DNA from: Spirosoma lacussanchae
Lineage (GTDB): Bacteria; Bacteroidota; Bacteroidia; Cytophagales; Spirosomataceae
Direction of reading: 5' to 3'
Assembly (NCBI RefSeq): GCF_005870035.1
Contig: NZ_SWJG01000006.1
Coordinates: 62,001-126,000, forward strand
DNA length: 64,000 nt
In this document: positions 50,098 to 58,925 of the stretch, piece by piece
Numbering within the stretch: position 1 is the stretch's first letter
Layout of the letters: each line of letters starts with the position of its first letter
Translations under genes and position numbers: made by a program
The notes under the pieces: generated by a model
Seen by the model: the letters and a program-made list of their open reading frames with translations, nothing else
What the model was told of the DNA's origin: nothing
Databases searched by the model: none

Positions 50098-50973
50098 ATG
50101 ATGAACGCGGTAAACATTGCGGGCCTCTGGTGCCTGGAGGAGTCTTTTGCCATGCGAATGTGGGGTATCGTAGAGCCACGCCTAAAGGCTGGAAAAGAAC
50201 CCTTTGCTCCGGCTATGGTGGCAGGGCATCCGGCCAGAACTATCCAGGCTACGCTCCAGACAGCAGGAAAAAGCATACTGGCCGGTACAATCGAGTATTA
50301 CCAGTACGTGGTTAACGCCTATACGGTGGAGGGCGTTTGTGTTATCCCGGTGATGGGAACGCTTACCAGGTACGGCCTTTGTTCGTGGGGGTACGAAGAT
50401 TTGGCGGGGCTGCTGGCCGTGGCCGATGGCCAGGAGAGCGTAAAAGCCGTGGTACTCCGGATCGACTCACCAGGCGGGGCGGTGGATGGCGTTAAAGTGC
50501 TGGCTGACGCGGTTAGAGCCGTGAAAAAGCCGGTAGTGGTCTGGACTAATTTTTGTGCCAGTGCGGCCTATTTCGTGGCCAGCCAGGCCAGGGAGATTTG
50601 GGTAGAGGAGCAAACCCTGTACGCCGTGGGCTCCATCGGTACGCTCATGGTCTACACCGACCAAAGCGAAGCACTTAAAAAGGCGGGCCTCAAAGTCGAG
50701 ATTATGCGGGCCAGCGAGAGCACCGACAAAAGCCGGATGAACGGCACCGAGCCACTACCGGACGAGACCAGGGCCGAAATACAGGGCATTCTGGACGCCA
50801 GCCAAAAGGAGTTTGCGGGCTATGTACGCCGGGGGCGGGCGGGGCTGCTCACCAGCGACGAATGGAAAACCGCCAAAATGTACGGGGTTCGGGATGCCAT
50901 CCGGATCGGCCTGGCCGATCAAAAGGGAACGCTCCGGCAGGCCATCCAACGGGCCGCACAGTTGGCCGCTTAA
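50098..50973 (+). CDS. S49/SppA-like prohead protease
   Basis: 291 residues. The ClpP/crotonase fold of phage C-like proteases is clear: 'VKAVVLRIDSPGGAVDGVKV' (oxyanion loop SPGG), then 'FCASAAYFVASQAREIWVEE' with the candidate nucleophile Ser near 155, and 'LYAVGSIGTLMVYTDQSEAL' with the S49 signature VGSIG. Cuts scaffold and capsid precursors during head maturation. The scaffold and capsid genes follow, as in lambda-like heads. Confidence 0.85.
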   Translation: MMNAVNIAGLWCLEESFAMRMWGIVEPRLKAGKEPFAPAMVAGHPARTIQATLQTAGKSILAGTIEYYQYVVNAYTVEGVCVIPVMGTLTRYGLCSWGYEDLAGLLAVADGQESVKAVVLRIDSPGGAVDGVKVLADAVRAVKKPVVVWTNFCASAAYFVASQAREIWVEEQTLYAVGSIGTLMVYTDQSEALKKAGLKVEIMRASESTDKSRMNGTEPLPDETRAEIQGILDASQKEFAGYVRRGRAGLLTSDEWKTAKMYGVRDAIRIGLADQKGTLRQAIQRAAQLAA

Positions 50974-51018
50974 GTCAATCACAACCAATTTTTTTTCAAC
51001 CAACCAATTACCCAACCA

Positions 51019-51450
51019 ATGGCAGCAGTAAAGCAGACGCTGGCCACGTTCATGGCCAACTTTTTCGGAAAGTCTGAAAAAGCCGTTTCGGAAAAACTCA
51101 GCTCGGAGGAGTTTAACCAGTTCACCACCGAAGCGCTCGGACTCCAGGAGAAAGTTACCGGCCTGGAAACCGAACGGGACACCCTCCAGGCATCGGTTAC
51201 GAACCTGACGACCGAACGCGACACCCTGGCTACCCAAAAGGCCACGCTGGAGGGTGAGAAAACAACGCTCCAGGGGCAAGTTACCAGCCTGGAAACCGAC
51301 CGGGACAAGTATAAAGCCTGGTTCGAGAAACAGGCCGGAGCCGGGGCGCAACTACCCGAAACGGACGCCACCAACACCAGCGGCCAGCCGGAGCTCACCA
51401 GCTACAACGCGGAAGCGCTGGCTTATTTCCGCAAGAACAAAGGCCACTAA
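51019..51450 (+). CDS. Capsid scaffold-like coiled-coil protein
   Basis: 143 residues, dominated by heptad repeats at 40-105 ('ALGLQEKVTGLETERDTLQA', 'TTERDTLATQKATLEGEKTT', 'LETDRDKYKAWFEK') and an unstructured tail. Short coiled-coil proteins between protease and capsid are usually scaffolds. Internal repetition of ETERDTL suggests expansion by duplication. Call rests on position and composition. Confidence 0.65.
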   Translation: MAAVKQTLATFMANFFGKSEKAVSEKLSSEEFNQFTTEALGLQEKVTGLETERDTLQASVTNLTTERDTLATQKATLEGEKTTLQGQVTSLETDRDKYKAWFEKQAGAGAQLPETDATNTSGQPELTSYNAEALAYFRKNKGH

Positions 51451-51514
51451 AACCGGCCACCAGTCAACACAACCAACTTTTTTTATCCAACCTCTTTTTT
51501 AACAAAAATTCAGT

Positions 51515-52492
51515 ATGAGCCAGATTAAAGGCTATGATTTTGGCAAGTTGCCCGACGCGTTAATGCAAACCTTTTCGGGACGCCGGGAAATTATCACGGA
51601 CGTTTTAACCGATGGGGAGGCCAAAATTCGGGAGTTGTACCAGATCCTGGTTACGGACAATAAAAGCCCGCTCATTAACCTCCAGATCATGGATATTCTG
51701 CGTGCGGCATCGGACGACTTCAACCCATCGGAGGGAGCCCTACAGTTCGGCGCCAGGATTCCGGAGTTTGAGGACGTAGATATTGACCTGCAATTCACGA
51801 CCGGAGAAATACAGACGCTTTACCGTTCGTACCTCCAGTACGTTAAGGGGCTCAAATCGGAAAAGGAAGTACTGGCCAATCCGTTCGAGGTATTTTTTAT
51901 CAGCGAGATTCTACGCACAGGCCGCGCCAACCTGGTAGAAAAAGGCTCCTGGAAAGCGGTTAAGAACGCGGCCAACACCGGATCCGCTTACGCCATTACC
52001 GGCCTGCTGGCTAAAATGACCGCTGGCCGGGGAGCAAACGGAGACATTCCGGAGAGCAACGTTTTCGAGGCAGCAGCGGCCATAACCGACGCCAACGCCT
52101 ACGACCAGGCCATAAGCCTATGTAAGACCGTGGAGGCCGCAAACGAGGCCATGCTGGAGATTCCGCTGCAACTTCGTTGCTCTCCTGGTATGGCCCGTAG
52201 CATCAACCGCCAGCGCCAGGCCAAATTTCCCAACACAGTACGGCCTAACGAGAGTATGGTAACGGTGGACGGTTACGACAACATTACGGTTACGCCGGAT
52301 GTTGGCCTGGCCGGTAAGCAAACAATGGTCATTACGCCAGGCTCCAACATGAATTTTGTTTGTAACGAAGATGTGAGCGCCTACACGTTGACGGTTGTAA
52401 AGGATGTTAAAGCCATCAAAATCAACATTCGGATGAGCGTAGGGTTCGACTACGGTTTCGGCAAATTCACCTTTCTAAACGATAAGGTCTAA
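51515..52492 (+). CDS. Major capsid protein
   Basis: 325 residues. Called from position (protease, scaffold, then this gene) and composition: 'SQIKGYDFGKLPDALMQTFS', a middle with 'FTTGEIQTLYRSYLQYVKGL' and the C-terminal 'TVDGYDNITVTPDVGLAGKQ', 'FVCNEDVSAYTLTVVKDVKA', 'RMSVGFDYGFGKFTFLNDKV', the pattern of an HK97-type E-loop and A-domain in Bacteroidetes phages. A strong hairpin follows at 52500-52527. Confidence 0.7.
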   Translation: MSQIKGYDFGKLPDALMQTFSGRREIITDVLTDGEAKIRELYQILVTDNKSPLINLQIMDILRAASDDFNPSEGALQFGARIPEFEDVDIDLQFTTGEIQTLYRSYLQYVKGLKSEKEVLANPFEVFFISEILRTGRANLVEKGSWKAVKNAANTGSAYAITGLLAKMTAGRGANGDIPESNVFEAAAAITDANAYDQAISLCKTVEAANEAMLEIPLQLRCSPGMARSINRQRQAKFPNTVRPNESMVTVDGYDNITVTPDVGLAGKQTMVITPGSNMNFVCNEDVSAYTLTVVKDVKAIKINIRMSVGFDYGFGKFTFLNDKV

Positions 52493-52499
52493 GCCTCCC

Positions 52500-52527
52500 A
52501 CCGGCCACTCCTGAGCGGGTGGCCGGT
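52500..52527 (+). terminator. Hairpin after the capsid gene
   Basis: 9-bp perfect stem ACCGGCCAC/GTGGCCGGT with T3 after it. May be a weak terminator or an mRNA stabiliser that raises capsid over downstream genes. Confidence 0.5.
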
Positions 52528-52574
52528 TTACAAATGTGTTTTACTTTCCTCTTTTTATCCAACAACGAATACCC

Positions 52575-53285
52575 ATGAAGTTTGTAAAATTTTTGATGAG
52601 TTTGGCCACGCTGGCCATTGGTGCACTGGTGGCCACCAGCACCGGCAACGTTTTGGCCGGAGTGGTGGCCATGCCGGTAACTGCCTACGGGCTCCAGGTC
52701 ATTACGGGCGGTTCGCTGTATGATACCACCGGCCTGGCTCTGGCCACGCTGGCCGCTATTCCCCGAACCAAGCAGCAGGAGACCAACCCTGGAGGGGGCC
52801 GGAGGCTGTTTTTGATGGCCACCGACAACATTACCAGCGAATGGCCCAAGCTGGAGGAAATTGTGGACGGTGAGTTAGGGGTGGTTCCTACGTTCGTAAC
52901 CGGAGGCACAGCGCCCACGTTCGTAGAGGTGGCCGTTTCGGACAACAGCCTAAAGATTGACGAGGCACTAAAAGGCGCTACCGGCTACCAGAGTTGGGAG
53001 CAATCCCTAGAGGTAAAAGTGGCCGGTTATACAAAGGAGCAGGTGGCCGCTATTGGCAAACTGATTAATACCGAAGTGGTGGCCGTGGTCATTCTGACCG
53101 ATGGCCAACGGGTGGTGCTTGGTTCTTCGTTTTTGGGCCTGCAATTCGAGGTGATGCACACGACCGGAGCCAAAGGGGGCGACCGCCGGGAATGGTCGCT
53201 AAAGGCCAAACAAGATGGCTACCAATTCGGCTATACGCCACTAGCTGACTCGGTGGTGATTCCTGGCCTGCCTGCCACTGTTTAA
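52575..53285 (+). CDS. Structural phage protein of unknown function
   Basis: 236 residues from ATG 52575. An N-terminal hydrophobic part ('FVKFLMSLATLAIGALVAT', 'VVAMPVTAYGLQVITGG') is followed by a beta-rich domain from about 75 ('MATDNITSEWPKLEEIVDGE', 'FVEVAVSDNSLKIDEALKG', 'KQDGYQFGYTPLADSVVIPG'). It could be a tail tube, decoration or DNA-injection protein. The hydrophobic N-terminus is odd for a tube protein. Flanked by hairpins at 52500 and 53309. Confidence 0.5.
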   Translation: MKFVKFLMSLATLAIGALVATSTGNVLAGVVAMPVTAYGLQVITGGSLYDTTGLALATLAAIPRTKQQETNPGGGRRLFLMATDNITSEWPKLEEIVDGELGVVPTFVTGGTAPTFVEVAVSDNSLKIDEALKGATGYQSWEQSLEVKVAGYTKEQVAAIGKLINTEVVAVVILTDGQRVVLGSSFLGLQFEVMHTTGAKGGDRREWSLKAKQDGYQFGYTPLADSVVIPGLPATV

Positions 53286-53308
53286 TCTATTATCCACGCT
53301 AACCACCC

Positions 53309-53340
53309 AAAGCCTCCCTCCAGCCGGAGGGAGGCTTTTT
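53309..53340 (+). terminator. Terminator inside the head block
   Basis: 12-13-bp stem (AAGCCTCCCTCC with GGAGGGAGGCTT), 4-nt loop, then T-run. Genes downstream (53347-56503) would be read through at a lower level. Confidence 0.8.
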
Positions 53341-53346
53341 TTGATG

Positions 53347-53586
53347 ATGAGCACCATTACTATCCTTTATCCGGCCAGCCTGGAATTTTCGATTGGTAGA
53401 CGAACCGTAACGCTGGAGCCGGATATGAGCCTGGCCGATGCCCGGCTAATCAATGAGCAGTACCGTGGCCTTTATCTGGCCATTTCGGAACCCGAAGCGC
53501 CCGCGCTGGAGCCAGGCACGGAGGCCGCACCCGCCGAAAAAGCCCCAACGGGCCGAACCGGCAGAAATCGACAATCCGCCAAATAA
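53347..53586 (+). CDS. Small phage protein
   Basis: 79 residues from ATG 53347 (53344 also possible). 'STITILYPASLEFSIGRRTV' with a beta N-terminus and a Glu/Pro/Ala-rich tail ending in basic residues (TGRTGRNRQSAK). Unknown. Confidence 0.4.
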   Translation: MSTITILYPASLEFSIGRRTVTLEPDMSLADARLINEQYRGLYLAISEPEAPALEPGTEAAPAEKAPTGRTGRNRQSAK

Positions 53587-53649
53587 TCTACGGAAAACGA
53601 GCCGCTTCAACAACCGCAAAACCAAATTATATTTTACGCTTTCCCCACA

Positions 53650-54012
53650 ATGAACCAAACGAGCAAGCAACTAAAAGCGGCCTATCAACTGGCCCAAATG
53701 GCCCACCAGGCCGACCCAACCAACGAACGCAAAAAGGCGGCTTACGAGCAGGCCAAAATCAGCTATGAGGAGACTATTCCGGAGGAGCCGGTGGCCGATC
53801 CAAGCCAGGAGCCGGTGGCCGATTCAGCGGATAAACTAGCCGAATTAGAGAAGCAGCTCTTTCTCAAAAACCAGCAAATTGAGAAGCTAACCGAGCAAGT
53901 CCGGAAATTGGAGCAGGCCCAAAAATCGCCACTTCCAGGAAAAGCACCCGCTGGAAAGGCCACCGGCAAACCGGCAGCGACGCCAACCGACGCCCCAAAA
54001 AAAAACAGCTAA
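53650..54012 (+). CDS. Helical phage protein ending at a slippery sequence
   Basis: 120 residues. Helical start ('KAAYQLAQMAHQADPTNERK'), Pro/Val-rich middle with a twofold 'EPVADPSQEPVADS', a coiled coil ('LAELEKQLFLKNQQIEKLTE') and an Ala/Pro/Lys-rich end. The stop comes two codons after A AAA AAC (54000-54006). A -1 shift there would join it to the frame ending at 54473. Function unknown; lies in front of terminase. Confidence 0.55.
   Translation: MNQTSKQLKAAYQLAQMAHQADPTNERKKAAYEQAKISYEETIPEEPVADPSQEPVADSADKLAELEKQLFLKNQQIEKLTEQVRKLEQAQKSPLPGKAPAGKATGKPAATPTDAPKKNS
54000..54006 (+). promoter_or_regulatory. Candidate -1 ribosomal frameshift heptamer
   Basis: A AAA AAC in the reading frame of the gene ending at 54012, within an A9 run, followed by AGC TAA. 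The -1 frame is open without a stop from here to 54473 and has no ATG near its start. A weak stem (TCCGG/CCGGA near 54030-54046) follows. Confidence 0.5.
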
Positions 54013-54104
54013 CAGCGGCCAGCCAGGCCTCCGGATCGTTACCGGATCCACGTAAAGAGCAGCTCACGCTGGAGGCCGAACGGCTCCACCGGGAGGCTGC
54101 TCTT

Positions 54105-54473
54105 TTGTCGAATAGCCTGGCCGATTTTGCGGATGATGATGTGGCAGGCCGGAGGCCGGTGGTGGAGAAAATCCTGGCCATTCGGGAGGCCTGGAAAGAT
54201 GCCAGGTACGAGCTCCAGACCGGCCAGCCACGCCGACCGGAAAAGCAGGCCAAACCGGCCACGGCCAGCCAGGGGCTCCTGGCCGCTGAGATCCGGCTGG
54301 AGCTCCAGAAAATACGGGTCAATATTTCCAAAAACGAGGGCAAACTAGCCGACCGGCCAGAGCACCGGCTGGCCACCACCTGGAGCCAGGAGCTGGCCAG
54401 GCTCAGGGCCATCAAAGAGCAGTACGACGACGAATTAAGACGTATGAACTATGAAAGCACTAAAGCAGAGTAA
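54105..54473 (+). CDS. Phage protein, probable product of frameshifting
   Basis: The frame is open from the slippery site (54006) to 54473; the only start codon near its beginning is TTG 54105, giving 122 residues ('NSLADFADDDVAGRRPVVEK', 'AEIRLELQKIRVNISKNEGK'). The open part upstream of TTG encodes sensible helical sequence (DPRKEQLTLEAERLHREAAL), which supports translation by -1 shift from 53650 rather than from TTG. Overlaps the next gene by 23 bp. Function unknown. Confidence 0.5.
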   Translation: MSNSLADFADDDVAGRRPVVEKILAIREAWKDARYELQTGQPRRPEKQAKPATASQGLLAAEIRLELQKIRVNISKNEGKLADRPEHRLATTWSQELARLRAIKEQYDDELRRMNYESTKAE

Positions 54474-54996
54474 TAACAAGTATTTAGACAAGATTCGGGA
54501 CGAGCTGACGGTTTACCAGCGGTATCTGCTGGAGGGAACCGAATTGACGCCGGAGCAGTGGGCAACCTGGGATAAAATCGACAGTGCCAGAGCCTGGCTT
54601 AAGGCTGGCCATTCAGATGGCCAGGTTTTGCTCATGCTTAAAAATAGCCGTTCTATCCAGGATCGACGAGCCAGGGAAATCCTGGCTCTTTCCTACGCCG
54701 TTTTTGCCGAATTGCGCCAGGGCCGGGAGAAAGAGGGGGTTAAGCACCTTTACGCCGAACTATTTCGGGAGGCCGCAAAAAAGGCATTGGACGCCGATGA
54801 TTTTTATAATTATTCGCTCCTGCTCAAAGAAGCGGCCAAAATAGATGGCGCTTACGATACCCAGAAAGAACTGGATGCCGACGCCTATAAGAAGCCCTCT
54901 AAAGTGGTATTCAAAACCAAGCAACTCACCATAAACAACGCCAGCCAGGACGCCAGGCCGGTAGAAACGACCACCTATGAACTCAGCACCGACTAA
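54451..54996 (+). CDS. Terminase small-subunit-like protein
   Basis: 181 residues, helical, in the usual place directly before the large subunit (20-bp overlap). 'KYLDKIRDELTVYQRYLLEG', then a helix-turn-helix-like segment 'DGQVLLMLKNSRSIQDRRAR', and 'LFREAAKKALDADDFYNYSL'. Small terminase recognises the packaging site. Called by position and DNA-binding pattern. Confidence 0.65.
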   Translation: MKALKQSNNKYLDKIRDELTVYQRYLLEGTELTPEQWATWDKIDSARAWLKAGHSDGQVLLMLKNSRSIQDRRAREILALSYAVFAELRQGREKEGVKHLYAELFREAAKKALDADDFYNYSLLLKEAAKIDGAYDTQKELDADAYKKPSKVVFKTKQLTINNASQDARPVETTTYELSTD

Positions 54997-56503
54997 CCAG
55001 GATCCGGATGAGCTGGTGGTGGAGGTAAACGAAAAACAGGCCATCTTTTTGGAGACCGTTTATACGCACCGTTACAAAATCGCCGGTATGATCGGGGGCC
55101 GGGGCTCCGGCAAATCCATTACCCTCTCGGACTTTCTCCTATTGGCAATGGGAGAGCTGCCTAAGGCCAAATGTGGCTGGGGTGTACCCACCATCAAAAA
55201 AGCCAAATCTAAGCTCACCAGCGGCCTAAAAGCGGGCTGGAAACGCCACGGCCTTAAAGAGTACGACTTTCGGACTGGAGAGGGCTGTTTTGTGCTCTGG
55301 AGAGAACCACCGGCCCACTTCGACCGACCGCACGAAGCGCCGGACATTTGGGAAAACTGTATAAGTTTCCCCAACGGGTTTGTGATCGAGTTCGAGAGCT
55401 TCAAGATGGCAGCAGCCGAAAACCGGGGGGCCAACTATGACCTGTATGTGATTGATGAGGGGCTAAACTTTAAAAAGGAATGGCTCAAAGTTGTATTACC
55501 AACCTTACGCGCAAACGTAGGGGTCTATAATTCGACGTTCCACCAGATGCTGGCCGTTTTTTCCTCACCTCCCTGGGATCTAAGCGGCCAATGGATGTAC
55601 GATATAGAGGAGCAGGCCAAAGCGGAGCCGGATAAATACTTTTTCCTGGAGGTTAAGACAAAGGATAACCTGGCCTTTTTGCCTGCTGACTACCTGGACA
55701 CGCTCCAGAAAAACCTATCCCGGTTGGAGTACCAGGTGGAGGTGGAGGGTGAACGGCTGTCTAAAATGCCGCACAACTTTTACCCATCGTTTCAGCACCA
55801 TATACACGTATGCAAAGAGGAAAGCGAGGAGCTGGAGGGGCGGGCCTGCCGGAACGGTGAACTCCTGTATAATACGAGCCTGCCACTGGAGGCCAGCCTG
55901 GATTTTAACGCCCACTTTACCAGCGCTACCCTCTGGCAAAGTGACAGGGTGGAGGCCAGGCTGGTGGACAATCTGTTTTGTAAGGAGCCCGACACCAACG
56001 CCGACGGGGTGGCCATGACGATGGCGCAGACGCTGGCCACGATGCTGGCCACCGAGTACGCTGGCCATCGGTGCAAACAGATTGTTTTAACCGGAGACCG
56101 AAACGGGAAAAACAAAAGCGCAGGCTCAACCAAATCTATGTTCGACCAGGTAGCGGAGGTACTGGAGGGAGAGGGCTGGACAGTAGACACCGAACCACTC
56201 AATTACAACCCACCCCACATAGACAAGTTTAAAGACCTTAATACCGTCTTTGCGGAGGGTAGTATAGACCTGGTACGGATCCGTATAGATGGCATACGAT
56301 GTAAGGCCACCGTTATCAGTATGGATAATAGCCCGCTGAATGCCGACTTTACCAAAAGTAAGAAATCCGAGAGCAGCAAGATCGACCAGGAGCGGGCCAC
56401 CCACCTCTCGGATACGGTGGACTACTACATACTATGGAAACTGAAAGGAGGAAAGCGCTGGAGCGGATCCGGTGGTGAGGACTTCGATTTGGATTACTTC
56501 TAA
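54977..56503 (+). CDS. Terminase large subunit
   Basis: 508 residues, normal length. ATPase: Walker A GGRGSGKS (about 40-47), an adenine/coupling region, Walker B DLYVIDEG (about 155-162) and 'LAVFSSPPWDLSGQW' coupling motif. Nuclease: 'LEASLDFNAHFTSATLWQ' with the first acidic residue, 'QIVLTGDRNGKNK' with the second, and 'ERATHLSDTVDYYILWKL' with the third. It cuts and pumps DNA into heads. Here it is the last late gene, far from the portal. Confidence 0.95.
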   Translation: MNSAPTNQDPDELVVEVNEKQAIFLETVYTHRYKIAGMIGGRGSGKSITLSDFLLLAMGELPKAKCGWGVPTIKKAKSKLTSGLKAGWKRHGLKEYDFRTGEGCFVLWREPPAHFDRPHEAPDIWENCISFPNGFVIEFESFKMAAAENRGANYDLYVIDEGLNFKKEWLKVVLPTLRANVGVYNSTFHQMLAVFSSPPWDLSGQWMYDIEEQAKAEPDKYFFLEVKTKDNLAFLPADYLDTLQKNLSRLEYQVEVEGERLSKMPHNFYPSFQHHIHVCKEESEELEGRACRNGELLYNTSLPLEASLDFNAHFTSATLWQSDRVEARLVDNLFCKEPDTNADGVAMTMAQTLATMLATEYAGHRCKQIVLTGDRNGKNKSAGSTKSMFDQVAEVLEGEGWTVDTEPLNYNPPHIDKFKDLNTVFAEGSIDLVRIRIDGIRCKATVISMDNSPLNADFTKSKKSESSKIDQERATHLSDTVDYYILWKLKGGKRWSGSGGEDFDLDYF

Positions 56504-56905
56504 GTGAGCCGGTGCCGTTTCAGATATTCGGAAACGTGGAAAGTGGAAATTTCCAAAATGCTAAAGGGCGGGGTCGATTATAAAAAAAAACGCCCAAAAA
56601 GGGGGGTGGTTAATGGCTAAAGTTCTATCTGCTAGAACCTTAGCCATTTTTTTTGGCGCAATTTTTATACAGTTTAAAAAGGTACGTAAAAACACTTAAT
56701 CTGAAGCATACAAGAAAGGGGTAAGTCTTTTATCTCCCGACTATATGCCTTTAACTTATAAAAGATCGAGAAGAAGGCTTCGAGTAACTTATTGAGCAAT
56801 AATAATTTACTTTTTTGAGCCCGCAGTATCTTAAGACATTTGATTTGATTGTGTAATTTTTTTACAACAAAATAACATTATTGATAGAAATACTTACGCG
56901 GAAGT
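56504..56905. other. Intergenic region with terminator between phage core and histidine kinase
   Basis: 402 bp without genes. A strong terminator (56612-56627 with 56633-56648, one mismatch, then T8) ends the terminase operon. From about 56660 on, the DNA becomes AT-rich and continues so into the kinase gene; the promoter of that gene probably lies in 56800-56900. Confidence 0.6.
56612..56654 (+). terminator. Terminator of the head/packaging operon
   Basis: 16-bp stem with one A.C mismatch and 5-nt loop, followed by a T8 run; 109 bp after the terminase stop. Confidence 0.85.
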
Positions 56906-58870
56906 ATGCTATATTGGTTAAGTATATCGCTTAAAAAGAGATATGCCCAACTAAACACAGCTCTCACTAAAATGAATGAGGTAGACAGAGATATTTGCCA
57001 TTTCGTAAGCAACTATGATAATCCTGAATCACTAGGGGCTGCTCTTTTCGAACCAGTACGAATCAGTAGTAGTATTATTCCAGACTTCTGTTGCACGGCC
57101 GCAAATCTTAAGTTTTCCAATCTGGTGGGTTGGGACTATACGAATCCGCCTAATTTATTAACAGCTCATTTTGTGCCGATCGATGAGGCAGACAAGTTGC
57201 TTGAAGCTTTGAAGTACGTTTTTTTTCATCAGAAAGAATTAGATTACTCCATTTCTACAGTTCATCTTAAGTCGGCTAAAAGTCATATATGTGATTGTAG
57301 AATGAGTCCATTAGGGCAGGGAGTTCTTGTATCTATTTCTACGATCAATCCAAAACACCCAGAAGGGACTGATACGGTAAGTCAGGTGGAGGTGTTAGAA
57401 AATGCTTTTGAGGCATGTCTCAATGGAATCACTGTATACAAAGCCGTACTAGATGATAGCCAAGAACCGATTGATTTCAAATTTGAGGCTATAAACGAGG
57501 TTGGGCTGGCTATGAGTGGTTTATCCCGTGAGCAAGTTATTGGTAAGACGTTGCGCGAACTTTACCCACCTACGGACTCGTTTGGCTTATTTTCTATCTA
57601 CAAGCAGGTTTACACAACAAGAGAGCCATATAAAGGAGAACATTTTTACCCAGATCATGGCATTTGGCGAAAGCTAGTTATCACTTATATAGAGCGAGGT
57701 ATTATGGTTACATATCATGATATAACTCCGTTCAAACAGTTGCAGCAGCAGCACGAGCAGCTAATAGATTACTTAGTTACAAGTTTGCCGGGTGGATTGG
57801 TACTGCTGGAACCTATCATGAGTGATGGCCAACTGGTGAATCTTCGGATAGTTCGCTGTAATTTGGCTTATGCCAAACCGAAAGATAAAGATCCCGATCA
57901 ACTAAAAGGTCAGCTTATGGATGATGTGCATCCACAATGGCGATCAACACAGTTAATGGCGTGTGTTCAACAAGCTTTATTGGGTGATCAAGCTTGTCAA
58001 GGCTACGAAACGCAGCGTATTAATGGCAGATTAACTGAAGTGGACTTTCAACTTATTCAGGTAGAAGGCCTATTATTGATTACATACAGGGACTTGAATA
58101 ACTACCATAGTGAGCAGCATATTCAAAGACTCGTGAGCGATCTAGATCGTATGAGTGCCAACTTGCAAGAGTTTGCTTTTGTGGCTTCGCATGACTTGCA
58201 AGAACCATTACGAAAGATTCAGCAGTTCGGTGGGTTGCTAGCAGCACAATACGGTGATCAGTTAGGGGCAGGCCGAGAGTTTTTGGATCGTATGCAGGGG
58301 AGCGCAGGCCGGTTGTCAAGTCTGCTTAAAGAATTACTGGACTACTCTCGTTTGACGACAAGGTTAAAGGAATTTAAACTGGTTTCCTTAACCGAACTAG
58401 TAACCAGAGTTTTAAACAGATTCGCAATTGAGATTAGGGAAAGTGAGGCTCGAGTATACGTAGATTCGTTACCAATAGTCATGGGCGATGAAATCCAGTT
58501 GGAGCTATTGTTTGAGCATTTAATAAGCAACAGTATCAAGTTTGCTGCTTCTGGCACATCTCCTAACATACACATTCGTAGTGTGACAGATTATGAGGAG
58601 CAATTGCCCGCCTGGCTAGATATTAAAGGGTCTCGTACCGAATTCATATGTATCAAGGTTGTTGACGAAGGTATTGGATTTGAGCAGCAGCACGCAGAGC
58701 GCGTTTTTGGCGTTTTTCAACGGCTACATGGCAAGAGCCAGTATCTTGGAGTGGGCATGGGACTTGCAATCTGTCGGCGAGTTGTAGAAAATCACAAAGG
58801 AGCTATTGTGGCTCAAAGTGACAAGGGGGCGGGTGCAACGTTCACCATCTTTTTGCCCTCTGCTGGGTAA
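56906..58870 (+). CDS. PAS-domain sensor histidine kinase carried by the prophage
   Basis: 654 residues. Two or three PAS-like domains in the first 400 residues ('ENAFEACLNGITVYKAVLDD', 'LSREQVIGKTLRELYPP', 'YLVTSLPGGLVLLEPIMSDG'). HisKA with phospho-acceptor His near 429 ('FAFVASHDLQEPLRKIQQF'). HATPase domain with N box ('LLFEHLISNSIKFAAS'), G1 box (VVDEGIGF), F box (VFGVFQRLHG) and G2 (GVGMGLAICRRVVENH). All catalytic boxes are intact. No transmembrane segment, so cytoplasmic. No response regulator lies beside it. AT-richer than the phage core; cargo. Confidence 0.9.
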   Translation: MLYWLSISLKKRYAQLNTALTKMNEVDRDICHFVSNYDNPESLGAALFEPVRISSSIIPDFCCTAANLKFSNLVGWDYTNPPNLLTAHFVPIDEADKLLEALKYVFFHQKELDYSISTVHLKSAKSHICDCRMSPLGQGVLVSISTINPKHPEGTDTVSQVEVLENAFEACLNGITVYKAVLDDSQEPIDFKFEAINEVGLAMSGLSREQVIGKTLRELYPPTDSFGLFSIYKQVYTTREPYKGEHFYPDHGIWRKLVITYIERGIMVTYHDITPFKQLQQQHEQLIDYLVTSLPGGLVLLEPIMSDGQLVNLRIVRCNLAYAKPKDKDPDQLKGQLMDDVHPQWRSTQLMACVQQALLGDQACQGYETQRINGRLTEVDFQLIQVEGLLLITYRDLNNYHSEQHIQRLVSDLDRMSANLQEFAFVASHDLQEPLRKIQQFGGLLAAQYGDQLGAGREFLDRMQGSAGRLSSLLKELLDYSRLTTRLKEFKLVSLTELVTRVLNRFAIEIRESEARVYVDSLPIVMGDEIQLELLFEHLISNSIKFAASGTSPNIHIRSVTDYEEQLPAWLDIKGSRTEFICIKVVDEGIGFEQQHAERVFGVFQRLHGKSQYLGVGMGLAICRRVVENHKGAIVAQSDKGAGATFTIFLPSAG

Positions 58871-58890
58871 CAGACAGATCTTACTGCTAA

Positions 58891-58920
58891 GTAGTAGCCA
58901 CGATTGTGGCTACTACCTTT
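58891..58920. terminator. Terminator between kinase and integrase
   Basis: Perfect 11-bp stem (58891-58901 with 58906-58916), 4-nt loop, ending in CTTTT on the plus strand; separates convergent genes. Confidence 0.75.
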
Positions 58921-58925
58921 TAGCT

